From NCBI GenBank assembly GCA_023525915.1, contig CP026657.1, positions 558,001 to 622,000 on the forward strand: 64,000 nucleotides of DNA. The letters run 5' to 3'. Positions 43,331-52,714 of the stretch are shown here, piece after piece. Below the pieces are notes generated by a model, which worked only from the letters and a program-made list of their open reading frames with translations, searched no databases and had not been told where the DNA came from. Positions within the stretch are counted from its first letter, which is position 1. Every line of letters starts with the position of its first letter. The translations under genes and the position numbers were made by a program. The DNA is from Acetispira formosa (nom. nud.) (GTDB taxonomy: Bacteria > Desulfobacterota > Desulfarculia > Adiutricales > Adiutricaceae).

Positions 43331-45376
43331 TCAAAAATCTGGCAGGCTGGCGGCGGGCGGAGTTATAGGCGCGGTAAAATCACGCCTCACAGATTGCCCA
43401 AGATAGATCGTCTCATAAATGTAACGGCTCTCCGTGATGCGTTTAACATACTTCACCGTCTCGTCAAAGGGCAGGGTTTCTATGAAAAGATCCAGCGGCA
43501 GCCCCACCTTAACTCTCATAAAGCTTTTGATGTTGTAGGGGCCGCCGTTATATCCGGCCAGAGCCAGCGGTTCACTGCCAAAGCCGTCAATCAGCGCTTT
43601 CAGGTACCAGGAGCCATAACGGATATTCAACGCAGGATCGAAAAGATCCAACGGCCCCGGCTCCGCCTCCCCCAGAATACCGGCAATGCGGTTGGCCGTG
43701 GCCGGCAGCAGCTGCATCAACCCCCGCGCATTGGAAGCCGACATGATGTCCGCCTGAAAGGCGCTTTCTGTCCTGATAAGAGCCAACAGGAGCGAAGGCG
43801 ACAACCCATGCCGCCGACGAGCGTCCAACACTTCCCGGCCATAGACCAGCGGGTGGCTCCAGCGTTTGAGTGTGTCCGCTCCATCACCCTTGATGCGTGA
43901 CAAGGAACGCACCGCCGTGCGGTAATCTCCACTCTGGGCGGCCGCGCTGGCGGCCAGTTTCGGCCAGACCTCACGGGCGGCGGCGGTCAGGCCAAGTTTT
44001 AGCGTGTCATTTTTCAAAGCCACAGCCGACACCCCATCCCACTGGCGTTCATTAAGGGCGGCAGCGGCGGCCAGATTCAGGTTTTCGGCGGCTTTTTTAC
44101 TTCCTTCCGATGAGAACACCTTGCCGCCGCTGGCCAAACTGGCAGCGGCCGCCTCCATTTCATCGGCGCTCATTCCCTTTTCAGTTATCCACATCAGAAA
44201 ACCCAGGCTGTGCTGGTCACGGCCAGATGGACCAGCTTCCAACAAACCCGCCAGCGGCCGCGAAAGGTAAGACTGGCCGGGCGTTTGCTCCAACCGTCCC
44301 TGAGACAGGATTTTATAATACCCAAAGGGGCCCGAAGCCGCTTTCTGAAAAAACTGCCGCGCCTCTTTATTACGTCCGTCAAGCTCCCACATCCGGCCCA
44401 TGAGATAATTGGCTCCCGGATGATTAGCCTTGTTTCCGGCATTATTCAATATGATCTGAAAATGCTCCCTGGCTTCCTTCCGCTTTCCGGCCAGAGCCGC
44501 ACCCAGCCCCATAAGCCACTGGTAATCCGACGTCTGGCTTACCCTGGTGAATTTCCGGGTCAGGGCTTTGGCCTCATCATACAAACCGGCTTTGGCTAAT
44601 ATGGAAAAAGCCGTATCAATATCGCGGCTCTTCTGCTTGCCGGCCGGAAGTTTCTCCGCCAGCCCCACCCGGATGTCGGCGGCGCGCTTAAAGTTGCCGC
44701 GCCTCAGCTCTGTCTGGGCCAGCCAGCGGAGGCCGGAGTTGTCCTGCGGCCTGCCCAGAAGCTCGGCCGCCCGGTCGTAATAACCCATTCGCATAGCCAT
44801 AATGGGCTCCTGAGCCTGGATGAAAGCACGGGTGTCCTTCGGTAGCTTCTTTTCAGCCAGGGCCGCGGGAATAATATTCAAAGCCTCCTGATTGCGCCAT
44901 TCATCCTTCAAACATTGAATGAGCGGACCATAGGCGGATACCTCACCATCAGCTACCTTTTTTCGCAAAACCGTCTTGTAGCCGAAAAGGGCCATGGCGC
45001 GCGGAGCGGTGCGGTTGTCAGATTTGAGTATTTTTTCATAATCGGCCAGAGCGCCATTCAGATTACCGGCTCTCTGTTTCAGTCCGGCCCTCAGAAGAAT
45101 CAAAACCGGCTCGGTCGATTTCTCCAACTGGGCGGCCGCCGGTCCCGGCCCTTTCTCAGCGGTGGTTTTTTGAATCGCCTCCACCTGGGCCTTGATTTCC
45201 GGCGTCATATGGAGGCTGGTGTTGTAGACGGGGGAAATGAAGGTGACCGGCGTTTCCCACATCAGCGGCGCGGACGACATGGTTCCGCTCGTCCGCGGAG
45301 AAAAGTCGGGGCTCAGCAAACCGCCGCTGACAAGAGCGGCGGCGGTCAGGGCGGCTATGGACGAGACGAAGCTCAA
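43331..45376 (-). CDS. slt: Soluble lytic murein transglycosylase, Slt70 type
   Basis: Periplasmic peptidoglycan-cleaving enzyme, 681 aa. It starts at a TTG (45376) one base after the stop of the upstream gene, so translation is coupled; an in-frame stop just upstream rules out a longer form. The N-terminus SFVSSIAALTAAALVSGGLL is a signal-peptide-like segment without the usual lysines. Residues about 70-500 are an all-helical superhelix with TPR-like repeats, and about 500-660 is the SLT domain: LLALIRTESAFQADIMSASN (catalytic Glu in TES), ARGLMQLLPATANRIAG, FDPALNIRYGSWYL, ALAGYNGGP. The motifs are complete. Third gene of a cobO - beta-helix protein - slt unit. Confidence 0.92.
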   Translation of the reverse strand: MSFVSSIAALTAAALVSGGLLSPDFSPRTSGTMSSAPLMWETPVTFISPVYNTSLHMTPEIKAQVEAIQKTTAEKGPGPAAAQLEKSTEPVLILLRAGLKQRAGNLNGALADYEKILKSDNRTAPRAMALFGYKTVLRKKVADGEVSAYGPLIQCLKDEWRNQEALNIIPAALAEKKLPKDTRAFIQAQEPIMAMRMGYYDRAAELLGRPQDNSGLRWLAQTELRRGNFKRAADIRVGLAEKLPAGKQKSRDIDTAFSILAKAGLYDEAKALTRKFTRVSQTSDYQWLMGLGAALAGKRKEAREHFQIILNNAGNKANHPGANYLMGRMWELDGRNKEARQFFQKAASGPFGYYKILSQGRLEQTPGQSYLSRPLAGLLEAGPSGRDQHSLGFLMWITEKGMSADEMEAAAASLASGGKVFSSEGSKKAAENLNLAAAAALNERQWDGVSAVALKNDTLKLGLTAAAREVWPKLAASAAAQSGDYRTAVRSLSRIKGDGADTLKRWSHPLVYGREVLDARRRHGLSPSLLLALIRTESAFQADIMSASNARGLMQLLPATANRIAGILGEAEPGPLDLFDPALNIRYGSWYLKALIDGFGSEPLALAGYNGGPYNIKSFMRVKVGLPLDLFIETLPFDETVKYVKRITESRYIYETIYLGQSVRRDFTAPITPPAASLPDF

Positions 45377-45377
45377 G

Positions 45378-46178
45378 TTACTTGCTCAAAAAAGTTTTGC
45401 CCGGACGGTAGCCGGGGGCCAGGGATGAATTGGGCAGCGCTCTGATGTATTTGCCCAGAAGAGTGCCGGGGTTGGTAACGGTGTTGCAGCCGGTCTCGGT
45501 GTAATCGCCGATAATCGCTCCGAACTTGCGGCGCTCCACCATGAAGCGCTGCCCCTCATGTTTCAGGGAATAGGGCGTGTCGTTCATCTTCAGGTTGGCC
45601 AGCTTGGTGCCCGCGCCCAGATTGACTTCCCGGCCTAAAATGCTGTCGCCGAGATAGGCGAAATGCCCGGCCTTGGCCCCGGTCATAAGAAGGGCGTTCT
45701 TGGCTTCGGTGGTGTGCCCGATAACCGCGCCCGGCATGGACATGACCACCCCGCGCACATAAGCGCACTGCCTCACTTCCGAACAGGCCCCGATGATGGT
45801 GGGGCCTTTGATCATGGCTCCGGTCTCCACCACCGCGCCGTCGCCGATTTCAATGGAGTCGTCAGTCAGCATAACGCCCGGCAGAATCAGGGCCGCGCCT
45901 TCGATAAGCTGCCCCTCATGATAGACCTTCAGGCCGCCTTTATACGGATCACCCAATTCATAAGTGACTTTGCGATAAACCTTATCACCCTTCAAGCCAT
46001 AGGCGACAGAGGTCAGATCGCCGTCGGCCCTGATGGCGGCGACGTTCGGCTTGATCTTGCGGCGGATGAAGGGTTCCAGATGATCAAGGGCCTCCCAGAC
46101 ATAGGTCAGGTCGTTGAAAAATTCGCTCATCAGACTGCCGTCTTCATAATCGAAAAAATTAGCCGGGCTGTACCACAT
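45378..46178 (-). CDS. Left-handed beta-helix sugar-nucleotidyl or acyltransferase-like protein
   Basis: 266 aa with hexapeptide repeats (ALILPGVMLTDDSIEIGDGA, MIKGPTIIGACSEVRQCAYV, GVVMSMPGAVIGHTTEAKNA, LGREVNLGAGTKLANL) like the C-terminal domain of GlmU-type UDP-GlcNAc pyrophosphorylases. There is no N-terminal nucleotidyltransferase signature, so it may be an acyltransferase or a stand-alone beta-helix protein of the GlmU/KAE1771 kind. GAAGAAGGTGAG precedes the ATG at 46178. Lying directly before slt, it may act in cell-envelope sugar metabolism (inference). Confidence 0.75.
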   Translation of the reverse strand: MWYSPANFFDYEDGSLMSEFFNDLTYVWEALDHLEPFIRRKIKPNVAAIRADGDLTSVAYGLKGDKVYRKVTYELGDPYKGGLKVYHEGQLIEGAALILPGVMLTDDSIEIGDGAVVETGAMIKGPTIIGACSEVRQCAYVRGVVMSMPGAVIGHTTEAKNALLMTGAKAGHFAYLGDSILGREVNLGAGTKLANLKMNDTPYSLKHEGQRFMVERRKFGAIIGDYTETGCNTVTNPGTLLGKYIRALPNSSLAPGYRPGKTFLSK

Positions 46179-46200
46179 AACTCACCTTCTTCGCCAGATT

Positions 46201-46728
46201 TCAGAATTCAATGCCGCGCCTGGCCGGGATGCCTTTCTGATAGGCATGCTTGATCACCGTCATTTCGGTTACCGTATCGGCCAGATCAATAATTTCCTGT
46301 GGGCAGCCGCGCCCGGTCATAATCAAATTCATGGCCAGGGGCTTGGCTTTTATCAACTCCATGGCGTCTTCAACGGATATAAGCCCATTCGAAACCGCCA
46401 CACAGATTTCATCCAGAACCACCAGATCATAATCCCCGGCCAAAAGTCCCCGGGCCGCTTTCAAGGCTTCGGCCGCCTTGGCCTTATCGGCCTCTGATGG
46501 TTCCCCGCGAAACAGGCCCAAACCTAGCCGGTTATAATAAAGCCGTCCGGGGTGATTGTCGCCGTATTCCTTCAACATCAGGCTTTCCCCGGTCTCCTGA
46601 TTCTTGATGAACTGAAGAAAGGCCACCTTGTAGCCCTGCCCCAGGGCGCGAATGGCCGTGCCCAGGGCGGCGGTGGTCTTGCCCTTGCCGGGGCCGGTGT
46701 TGATGAGAATTAGTCCTCGTTCGCTCAT
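46201..46728 (-). CDS. cobO: Cob(I)alamin adenosyltransferase (CobO/BtuR)
   Basis: Transfers adenosyl from ATP to cob(I)alamin or cobinamide. 175 aa, slightly shorter than E. coli BtuR (196). The start is the ATG at 46728 with GGAGAC eight bases upstream, giving a protein that opens directly into the P-loop strand: LILINTGPGKGKTTAALGTA. VLDEICVAVSNGLI contains the acidic Walker-B-like residues. First gene of a three-gene unit with the beta-helix protein and slt, spacing 22 bp. A corrinoid activator gene lies 15 kb away, so B12 use by this organism is clear. Confidence 0.93.
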   Translation of the reverse strand: MSERGLILINTGPGKGKTTAALGTAIRALGQGYKVAFLQFIKNQETGESLMLKEYGDNHPGRLYYNRLGLGLFRGEPSEADKAKAAEALKAARGLLAGDYDLVVLDEICVAVSNGLISVEDAMELIKAKPLAMNLIMTGRGCPQEIIDLADTVTEMTVIKHAYQKGIPARRGIEF

Positions 46729-46919
46729 TAGATTGTCTCCGATCTTTTTATGACCGTACTCCTTCGCTGTCTTCATATATCCTGAATGTAAAATTATAGC
46801 GCAAATATGCTGTTAATAAAAGTTATTTCTCCCCAATACCGCCCTTCGTCCCGCCCTTGCCGCCCATGTCCGGCTGGGTTATAATGCACAAATGTGGGTT
46901 AATCGGGAAGGAGATTAAT

Positions 46920-49124
46920 ATGCGCCCGTTTTTAATTTTATGTGGATTGGTGTTTTCACTGATCTTCACTCCGGCGGCTCTGGCTACAGCTCCGCCGCCG
47001 CCGCGGCCGGTGCCGCGTGTAATTTTTGAGCTGGAAAAAATCGGCTTGAACGTGGTCATCGACGGCCAGAAAGCCAGTTGCACACTGAAGTATGTGCTCT
47101 ATAATCCGGGTTCGTCGCCTATCGAAGTCGATTTTCTCGCCCCCCTGCCCGAAGGCGGCACCCTGACCGGAGTAACCCTTTTCGACGGCAAAAATGAAAT
47201 GGCCGGAAACGTCTACGGCAAAGCCGAGGCTTGGGAAGTTTATCAGAAAATAGTATCCAGTCTGCGCGATCCGGCGCTTCTGGAATACGCCGGGCGCGAT
47301 ACTTACCGAGCCAGGGTTTTCCCGGTTCCGGCAAAGGGACGGCAGACCCTGGAATTGAATTTCGACTATCTCGTTCCTAAAAGCGACGGCCAGATCGGCT
47401 TCAACTTCCCCATGGCCGGACCCATGACGGCCGGACGCACGCCGGTGCAGGAAGTTCACGCGGTCATTCGCGGAAAGGAAGGGCTGAGCAACATCTATTC
47501 CCCGCTGGCCGGGGTGAAGATCGACCACCCGGCGGGCGGCGATGCGGTGATCACTTTCGATATGAAAGACGCGCCGGTAATCAAAGGCTTCAGCCTTTAT
47601 TATCAGGATGAAACATCGTCCGTCGGCGGCATGGTGCTGAGCCACAAGCCTGATAAAAATGAAGACGGCTTTTTCCTGTTCCTGGCCGACCCCTCCCTGA
47701 GCGCGGGCGAGCAGTTGGAGGCGGCCAAGAATGTGGTTTTTGTGCTGGATAAATCCGGCTCCATGAGCGGGCGGAAATTTAAGCAGGCTTGCGACGCCCT
47801 GAAATTCGTGCTGGAGCGCCTGGACGAGCGCGACAACTTCAACCTGGTTGATTACAACGGCAATGTTTCCAGTTGGCAGCCGGAAATGGCGGGCATGAAT
47901 CAGGAGAACCGCCAGTCGGCCATGCGCTATGTGGATAATCTCAGAAGCCAGGGCAACACCAATATTGAGGAAGCCCTGAAAACGTCCTTCGCCATGATGG
48001 GCGACCCCACAGCCCCTAATTATCTGGTCTTCCTGACCGACGGCCAACCCACGGTGGGCGAGACCAATGAAATGAAGCTGGCTAAAATAGCCGAGGGCGC
48101 CAATCCGAAAAATGCTGTACGCCTGTTTTCCTTCGGGGTCGGCTTTGACGTCAACGCTCGCCTTCTGGATCGCCTTTCCGGCCAAGCCGGGGGCACCAGT
48201 GTTTTTGTGAAACCCGATGAAAACCTGGAGAGCGCGGTATCTTCTTTCTTCAGCCGCCTGACCACTCCGGCCCTGACCCGCCCGACGCTGAAGAGCGGCC
48301 GGGCCATTAACCGGGTGATACCGGAAGAATTGCCCGATCTTTTTCTGGGGCAGCAGTTGGTGGTGGCCGGACGCTACCCCAAGGGCGGCGAGACGACTTT
48401 CACCCTCAAGGGCCGCCGGGGCGAGAAGGAAGAGGAATTCGCCTATCAGGTGACCCTGGCGGACAACGCCACGCCGGATGGCTCCTTCATCAGCCAGATC
48501 TGGGCCCAGCGGCGCATTGGCGAACTGATCGATGAAATCGATCTGGCCGGCGGCAAACCCAGCCAGGAATTGGTGGACGAAATGGTGGAGCTGTCTAAAA
48601 CTTATGGTATCCTGACCCCCTATACCAGCTTCCTGGCCCTTGAGGAGCAGGCCCTTACCGATCGCTCGGCCTTGAGCGCCGTGGCGGCCGACAACCTTTC
48701 CATCGTGCGGGAGACGGTCGGTTCCAGCGCCAACACCCAGCGCTCAAAGAAGGCGGAGATGAAAGCCGTGGCCGCGCCTAAAGCCTCGATGCCCGCCCAG
48801 GCCGTCCAGATGGAGGCCATGGAGATGGCCGCCATGGATAAGGAAGTGGCCAGACAGGGTGCGGGCGGATTCAATCTCCCGAAACAGTTGGCCGGGCAGA
48901 CTTTCTTCTTCAAAAACGGCCAATGGCAGTCCAGCGATTTGAGTGAAAAAGATATCGAGACGGCCAAACCCATCAAGCAGTTGAGTGAGGAATACTTCAA
49001 ACTGGCCCGGAAACTGAAGCCGGAAGACATGGTCTGGCTGACCCAGAAAGAGCCGGTCATCTTCAAGCATGAGGGAGTCAGTTATCTGATTGAACCGGAA
49101 TCGGAGAATGAAGCACAGGGCTGA
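46920..49124 (+). CDS. Exported VIT and vWA domain protein
   Basis: 734 aa. The ATG at 46920 has AAGGAGAT six bases upstream; upstream in-frame codons are ignored. Signal peptide about 1-24 (MRPFLILCGLVFSLIFTPAALATA), proline stretch, VIT domain (about 35-200), vWA domain (about 265-450) with a complete MIDAS: VFVLDKSGSMSGRK, the Thr in QGNTNIEEAL, and LTDGQPTVG. A C-terminal part (about 480-734) contains a helical linker rich in Met/Ala and ends in an acidic tail. This is the architecture of inter-alpha-trypsin inhibitor heavy-chain-like bacterial proteins, whose roles are mostly unknown. It is divergent from cobO and followed by a strong bidirectional terminator. Confidence 0.88.
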   Translation: MRPFLILCGLVFSLIFTPAALATAPPPPRPVPRVIFELEKIGLNVVIDGQKASCTLKYVLYNPGSSPIEVDFLAPLPEGGTLTGVTLFDGKNEMAGNVYGKAEAWEVYQKIVSSLRDPALLEYAGRDTYRARVFPVPAKGRQTLELNFDYLVPKSDGQIGFNFPMAGPMTAGRTPVQEVHAVIRGKEGLSNIYSPLAGVKIDHPAGGDAVITFDMKDAPVIKGFSLYYQDETSSVGGMVLSHKPDKNEDGFFLFLADPSLSAGEQLEAAKNVVFVLDKSGSMSGRKFKQACDALKFVLERLDERDNFNLVDYNGNVSSWQPEMAGMNQENRQSAMRYVDNLRSQGNTNIEEALKTSFAMMGDPTAPNYLVFLTDGQPTVGETNEMKLAKIAEGANPKNAVRLFSFGVGFDVNARLLDRLSGQAGGTSVFVKPDENLESAVSSFFSRLTTPALTRPTLKSGRAINRVIPEELPDLFLGQQLVVAGRYPKGGETTFTLKGRRGEKEEEFAYQVTLADNATPDGSFISQIWAQRRIGELIDEIDLAGGKPSQELVDEMVELSKTYGILTPYTSFLALEEQALTDRSALSAVAADNLSIVRETVGSSANTQRSKKAEMKAVAAPKASMPAQAVQMEAMEMAAMDKEVARQGAGGFNLPKQLAGQTFFFKNGQWQSSDLSEKDIETAKPIKQLSEEYFKLARKLKPEDMVWLTQKEPVIFKHEGVSYLIEPESENEAQG

Positions 49125-49136
49125 GTTTTTAAGCCC

Positions 49137-49183
49137 ATAAAAAACCGGAGCCGGAATCGTATGGATTCCGGCTCCGGTTTTTC
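49137..49183. terminator. Strong bidirectional terminator
   Basis: AAAACCGGAGCCGGAATC / GATTCCGGCTCCGGTTTT (perfect 18-bp stem, 5-nt loop), with A-run on the left and T-run on the right. It serves the convergent VIT/vWA and amidohydrolase genes; the stop of the latter touches its right end. Confidence 0.95.
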
Positions 49184-50804
49184 ATCTGGCGTCATGAACC
49201 TTTTCACCGCCGGAAAAAGTCATCAGCGCCCTGGCCTCCGGTAGCTCTTCGATCGGGCAGGTGAGGGGATCGCGATCCAGAACCGCGAAATCAGCCAGTT
49301 TCCCGGCGGCCAGACTGCCCTTGCGGTTTTCATTGAATTCCGAATAGGCTGACCAGGTAGTATAAGTTTTCAGGGCTTCCAGGCGGGTCAGACGATGCTC
49401 GGGATACCAGCCGCCCTGGGGGCGGCCGAGAAGGGTGGCGCGGGTCACGGCCGCATACATGCCCTGGAAAGGATTGACCGACTCCACCGGCCCGTCCGAG
49501 CCGTTGACGATCTTGCCGCCGCCGTCCAGGATTTCCCGCCAGGTATAGGCCCGCTTTATTCTTTCCGGCCCCAGACGGTCCTCGGCCATGTCCAGATCGG
49601 TCATTATGCCGATGGTTTGAATCGAGAAAATCAGCCCCAGCTTCAAGGCTTCGGCCATACTCTCCTTGGTCACCACCTGGTAATGCTCGATGCGCCAGCG
49701 GTGATCCATGGGCCGCCGGTTCAAAACTTTCTTCATCACCGCCACGGATTGAGAGACGGCAGCGTCCCCTATGGCGTGTATGCTCACCTGAAAATTGTGG
49801 TCCCTGGCCCTTTCCATGACCACGGCCAATTCTTCATCGGTAAAATTGTGCGAGCCGCGATGACCGGGACGGTCCGCATAATCAGCCAGCATCCAGGCGC
49901 TGCGGGAACCGAGAGAGCCGTCCGAATGGATTTTGGTTCCGACGATGGAGAGTCTTTCGTCATATAAATCCCGCACCAGTTCGCCGCCGGAATCAAAATA
50001 GGCTTCATCCTGCTTTTCGCCCGCCAGCATCATGGCCCGGACGCGCAGCTTCAGGTCACCGGACTGAAACGCTTTCTTCATCACCTCCAGGTCGCGCATC
50101 ATCGTGCCGGCGTCCATTAAAGAGGTTATGCCAAAGCCGAAATACTCTTCCTGAGCTTTCATGGCGTTCAGATAGTGATCATGATCGCTGACGGGCGGAA
50201 AGGCCTCCCAGACCGGAGCCATGGCCCAGCCGATGATCATGCCCTGAAGGCGGCCGTGCTCGTCGCGGAGAAATTCCCCGCCGACCGGATCAGGGGTGTC
50301 CTCACTGATTCCGGCCGCTTCAAAGACGCGGGAATTGGCCCAGATGGAATGTTTGTCCGTGCGGTCCAGGGCCACAATGTGGTTGGGGGCGACCGCGTCC
50401 AATTCGCTTTTGCCAGGCCAGCGCTGACCGGGCCACTGTTCCTGATTCCAGCCGTAACCGCGAATCCACTGTCCCTCCGGGCGTTTCAAGGCTTCCTGAC
50501 GGATGGTTTCCAGCACCTGTTCCTTCGACATGTTATGAAGGTCGATTTCTCTCAGCCTCTGCCCTTCGGAGAAAAAATGGGCATGCCCTTCAATGAGGCC
50601 GGGCACGACCGTCTGGCCCTCCAGATCGATTTTTTCGGCCCGGCCGCCGAGAAGCCCGGCCGCCTTTTGACGATCATGGCCGACATAAACAAGTTCACGG
50701 CCGCGAACAGCCATAACGGAGGCGGCGGGCGACTCATCTTCCAGGGTATGGATGCTGCCGTTGTATATTAAAATTTCGGATTGGGTATCAGAGGTCGCAG
50801 TCAT
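49182..50804 (-). CDS. Amidohydrolase, YtcJ-like
   Basis: Metal-dependent hydrolase of the amidohydrolase superfamily, 540 aa, the usual YtcJ length. HxH metal motif in VVPGLIEGHAHFFSEG (His74, His76); later metal ligands are in VSIHAIGDAAV and RIEHYQVV; the final Asp is in VNGSDGPVESVNPF. The C-terminal DFAVLDRDPLTCPIEEL is typical. Such enzymes hydrolyse N-acyl or formyl amides, but the substrate cannot be read here. AAAGGATTC lies about nine bases before the ATG. Probably monocistronic, between a terminator and the divergent porin gene. Confidence 0.9.
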   Translation of the reverse strand: MTATSDTQSEILIYNGSIHTLEDESPAASVMAVRGRELVYVGHDRQKAAGLLGGRAEKIDLEGQTVVPGLIEGHAHFFSEGQRLREIDLHNMSKEQVLETIRQEALKRPEGQWIRGYGWNQEQWPGQRWPGKSELDAVAPNHIVALDRTDKHSIWANSRVFEAAGISEDTPDPVGGEFLRDEHGRLQGMIIGWAMAPVWEAFPPVSDHDHYLNAMKAQEEYFGFGITSLMDAGTMMRDLEVMKKAFQSGDLKLRVRAMMLAGEKQDEAYFDSGGELVRDLYDERLSIVGTKIHSDGSLGSRSAWMLADYADRPGHRGSHNFTDEELAVVMERARDHNFQVSIHAIGDAAVSQSVAVMKKVLNRRPMDHRWRIEHYQVVTKESMAEALKLGLIFSIQTIGIMTDLDMAEDRLGPERIKRAYTWREILDGGGKIVNGSDGPVESVNPFQGMYAAVTRATLLGRPQGGWYPEHRLTRLEALKTYTTWSAYSEFNENRKGSLAAGKLADFAVLDRDPLTCPIEELPEARALMTFSGGEKVHDAR

Positions 50805-50880
50805 TTTAGAATCCTTTCAGCGATGATCAGGCTATTGATCATAACAAACCACAGCGGTTCAAACAAGCGCCTTAAATTAA

Positions 50881-50910
50881 TTGACATAAGGCGGCATACT
50901 TTGTTAGATT
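50881..50910 (+). promoter_or_regulatory. Candidate sigma-70 promoter for the porin gene
   Basis: TTGACA (50881-50886), 18-bp spacer, TAGATT (50905-50910), about 43 bp before the ATG. The -35 is consensus and the -10 matches four of six positions. Confidence 0.55.
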
Positions 50911-50952
50911 GCCTAAATACATTAACCTTGTTTTTTGGAGTGATGAAAGAAC

Positions 50953-52656
50953 ATGAATGGTTCATACACGAAAAAAATCTTGCTGTTAGCTGTAGGCGCG
51001 GCTTTGACATTAGGGAGTGCGGTGCCGGCCAGAGCCGCCAGTCTGGTCGATTTTTCCGGCTATATTCGCAACTTTTTCATCACTGATTATAATTACCCTC
51101 GCAATTATGACAGCTCGAAAGCATCTGATACATATTTCGTCACTCGTTTTAACCTCAACATGGTTTTTACCCCTACCGATGAAATAAGCGTTCACTGGCG
51201 CTTTCGCGCTCCGAATATGCATCGCTGGGGCAGCGAAAGTTCCGCATTCGAAAACAAATTTTTTTATGGCCAGATTAAACAGGATTGGGGGACCATCCGC
51301 GTCGGCCGCATCGACGCTCCCGATCAGCTAGGCCTGGCCTCCCTGGGCTATCTGCCCTCATCGGTGGATTTTAACATGACCCGCCTGGGGCCTTTTGACA
51401 GCTCCACCGACCGCGACAGCATCTGGTATAAAAAAGATTGGGAAAACGGTTTCGGCCTGACCGCCTATTACACTGTGATGTCGTCCCAGCCGCAGGCCGC
51501 CCCGGACTCGCCCTTTCCAGCCAAATGGGATTCCGATGGCACTTATCACCGGTTCATCGTCGAACCCCGTTACCAATGGGAGGGCGGCGGTGTGGCCCTG
51601 GGGCTGGCCTACGATCTGAATCACCTGCAAAAACACACCAATGCCTATGACGATGCGGCCAGAAATTATCTGGCCAACCAAAGCGGGAAAATCTGGAGCC
51701 TCAACCCGGCCCTTCGCCTGACTCGGGGCGATTTCAGCTTCAATTTTGAGGGGAAGTTCGCCTGGGGCAAGCAATACCGGCCGGAATGGCTTCAGGTTTC
51801 AAATAGTTTCTACGGGAAGCCCGATGGCAAAGGGGATAGGGCCACCGGCCTGGCTTTTTATCTGAATGGTGATTACAACTATGGCCGAGGCAATGTCATT
51901 ATCAGCGGCTGGTGGGTGGACGGCAATGATATAGTCAAACGCGGGGTTGAAGATCCAACTCGCTACAACAGTCAAAAAAATCACGCCCTGGTGGATATGA
52001 ACGACAATTTCTATCCCTTTGTGGTGGCTTTCGCCTCAGAAAACCGCTTTGGCGGACGTGACGGCGTTTACAGCGGCAATGTCAACATGGGCGGCAATGC
52101 CATCTGGTGGGCCAATACGGGGATGGTGGCTCAAATGACTAAATTCTACAATAGCTACACTAATACACTTCTTCATTTGCCCAATTCCGTTCAGACCCCC
52201 GCCCACAATAACGACAAAGCCAATCACTGGGCGATTGCAATCCACGGCAACCATTCTTTAACCTCGGAAATTGCTTTCAGCTATGCCGTGGGCTATATGA
52301 GGCTGGTCAATCCCAACTACAGTGTGGGCACCCATTTCACCAGCGATGGCTCGCAACAATCAATTCCCCACGACATAAAGGGCGGGCAGTGGACCAAACA
52401 TCATACCCAATCCAAAGATTTGGGCTGGGAAATTGATCTGGGCCTAAGGTTAAGGCTGTTGGACAATCTGACTTTCGCCACCACTTTCGGCTATATGTTC
52501 AACGGCGACGCATTCAAAACCCTGGAAAGTTACAAGGCCGTCCCGGCGAGCGTCGGAAACGCGGCGGACCCTACCAATGACAAGGATTATGTGGCTGTCT
52601 GGCGCAAGCCGTCCAACACTTATTCCTGGATTAACACTTTGAATTTTGACTTCTGA
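50953..52656 (+). CDS. Outer-membrane beta-barrel porin
   Basis: 567 aa. Signal peptide about 1-28 (KKILLLAVGAALTLGSAVPARA, cleavage near ARA-AS). The mature part is rich in aromatic-flanked strands from the start (LVDFSGYIRNFFITDYNYPR, TYFVTRFNLNMVFTPTDEIS, FFYGQIKQDWGTIRVGRIDA) and ends SNTYSWINTLNFDF with the C-terminal Phe needed for Bam recognition. Such strand pattern fits a 16- to 18-strand porin of the type seen in anaerobic deltaproteobacteria. The substrate is unknown. A T-rich terminator follows, and the PhzF-like gene starts 58 bp after. Confidence 0.88.
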   Translation: MNGSYTKKILLLAVGAALTLGSAVPARAASLVDFSGYIRNFFITDYNYPRNYDSSKASDTYFVTRFNLNMVFTPTDEISVHWRFRAPNMHRWGSESSAFENKFFYGQIKQDWGTIRVGRIDAPDQLGLASLGYLPSSVDFNMTRLGPFDSSTDRDSIWYKKDWENGFGLTAYYTVMSSQPQAAPDSPFPAKWDSDGTYHRFIVEPRYQWEGGGVALGLAYDLNHLQKHTNAYDDAARNYLANQSGKIWSLNPALRLTRGDFSFNFEGKFAWGKQYRPEWLQVSNSFYGKPDGKGDRATGLAFYLNGDYNYGRGNVIISGWWVDGNDIVKRGVEDPTRYNSQKNHALVDMNDNFYPFVVAFASENRFGGRDGVYSGNVNMGGNAIWWANTGMVAQMTKFYNSYTNTLLHLPNSVQTPAHNNDKANHWAIAIHGNHSLTSEIAFSYAVGYMRLVNPNYSVGTHFTSDGSQQSIPHDIKGGQWTKHHTQSKDLGWEIDLGLRLRLLDNLTFATTFGYMFNGDAFKTLESYKAVPASVGNAADPTNDKDYVAVWRKPSNTYSWINTLNFDF

Positions 52657-52663
52657 TGATTGT

Positions 52664-52688
52664 TCCGCTGAGCGGGCGGCTTTTTTTT
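52664..52688 (+). terminator. Terminator-like sequence after the porin gene
   Basis: A short CCGC-TGA-GCGG hairpin and GCGGC are followed by eight T (52681-52688). The stem is weak but the T-run and position favour termination. Confidence 0.5.
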
Positions 52689-52714
52689 ATCATCTGAAAC
52701 CATTGAAGGATATT

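Noticed and set aside
46956..48185. 409-codon minus-strand frame antisense to the VIT/vWA gene
   Set aside because: The plus-strand protein has a signal peptide, VIT and intact MIDAS; the antisense frame lacks recognisable domains.
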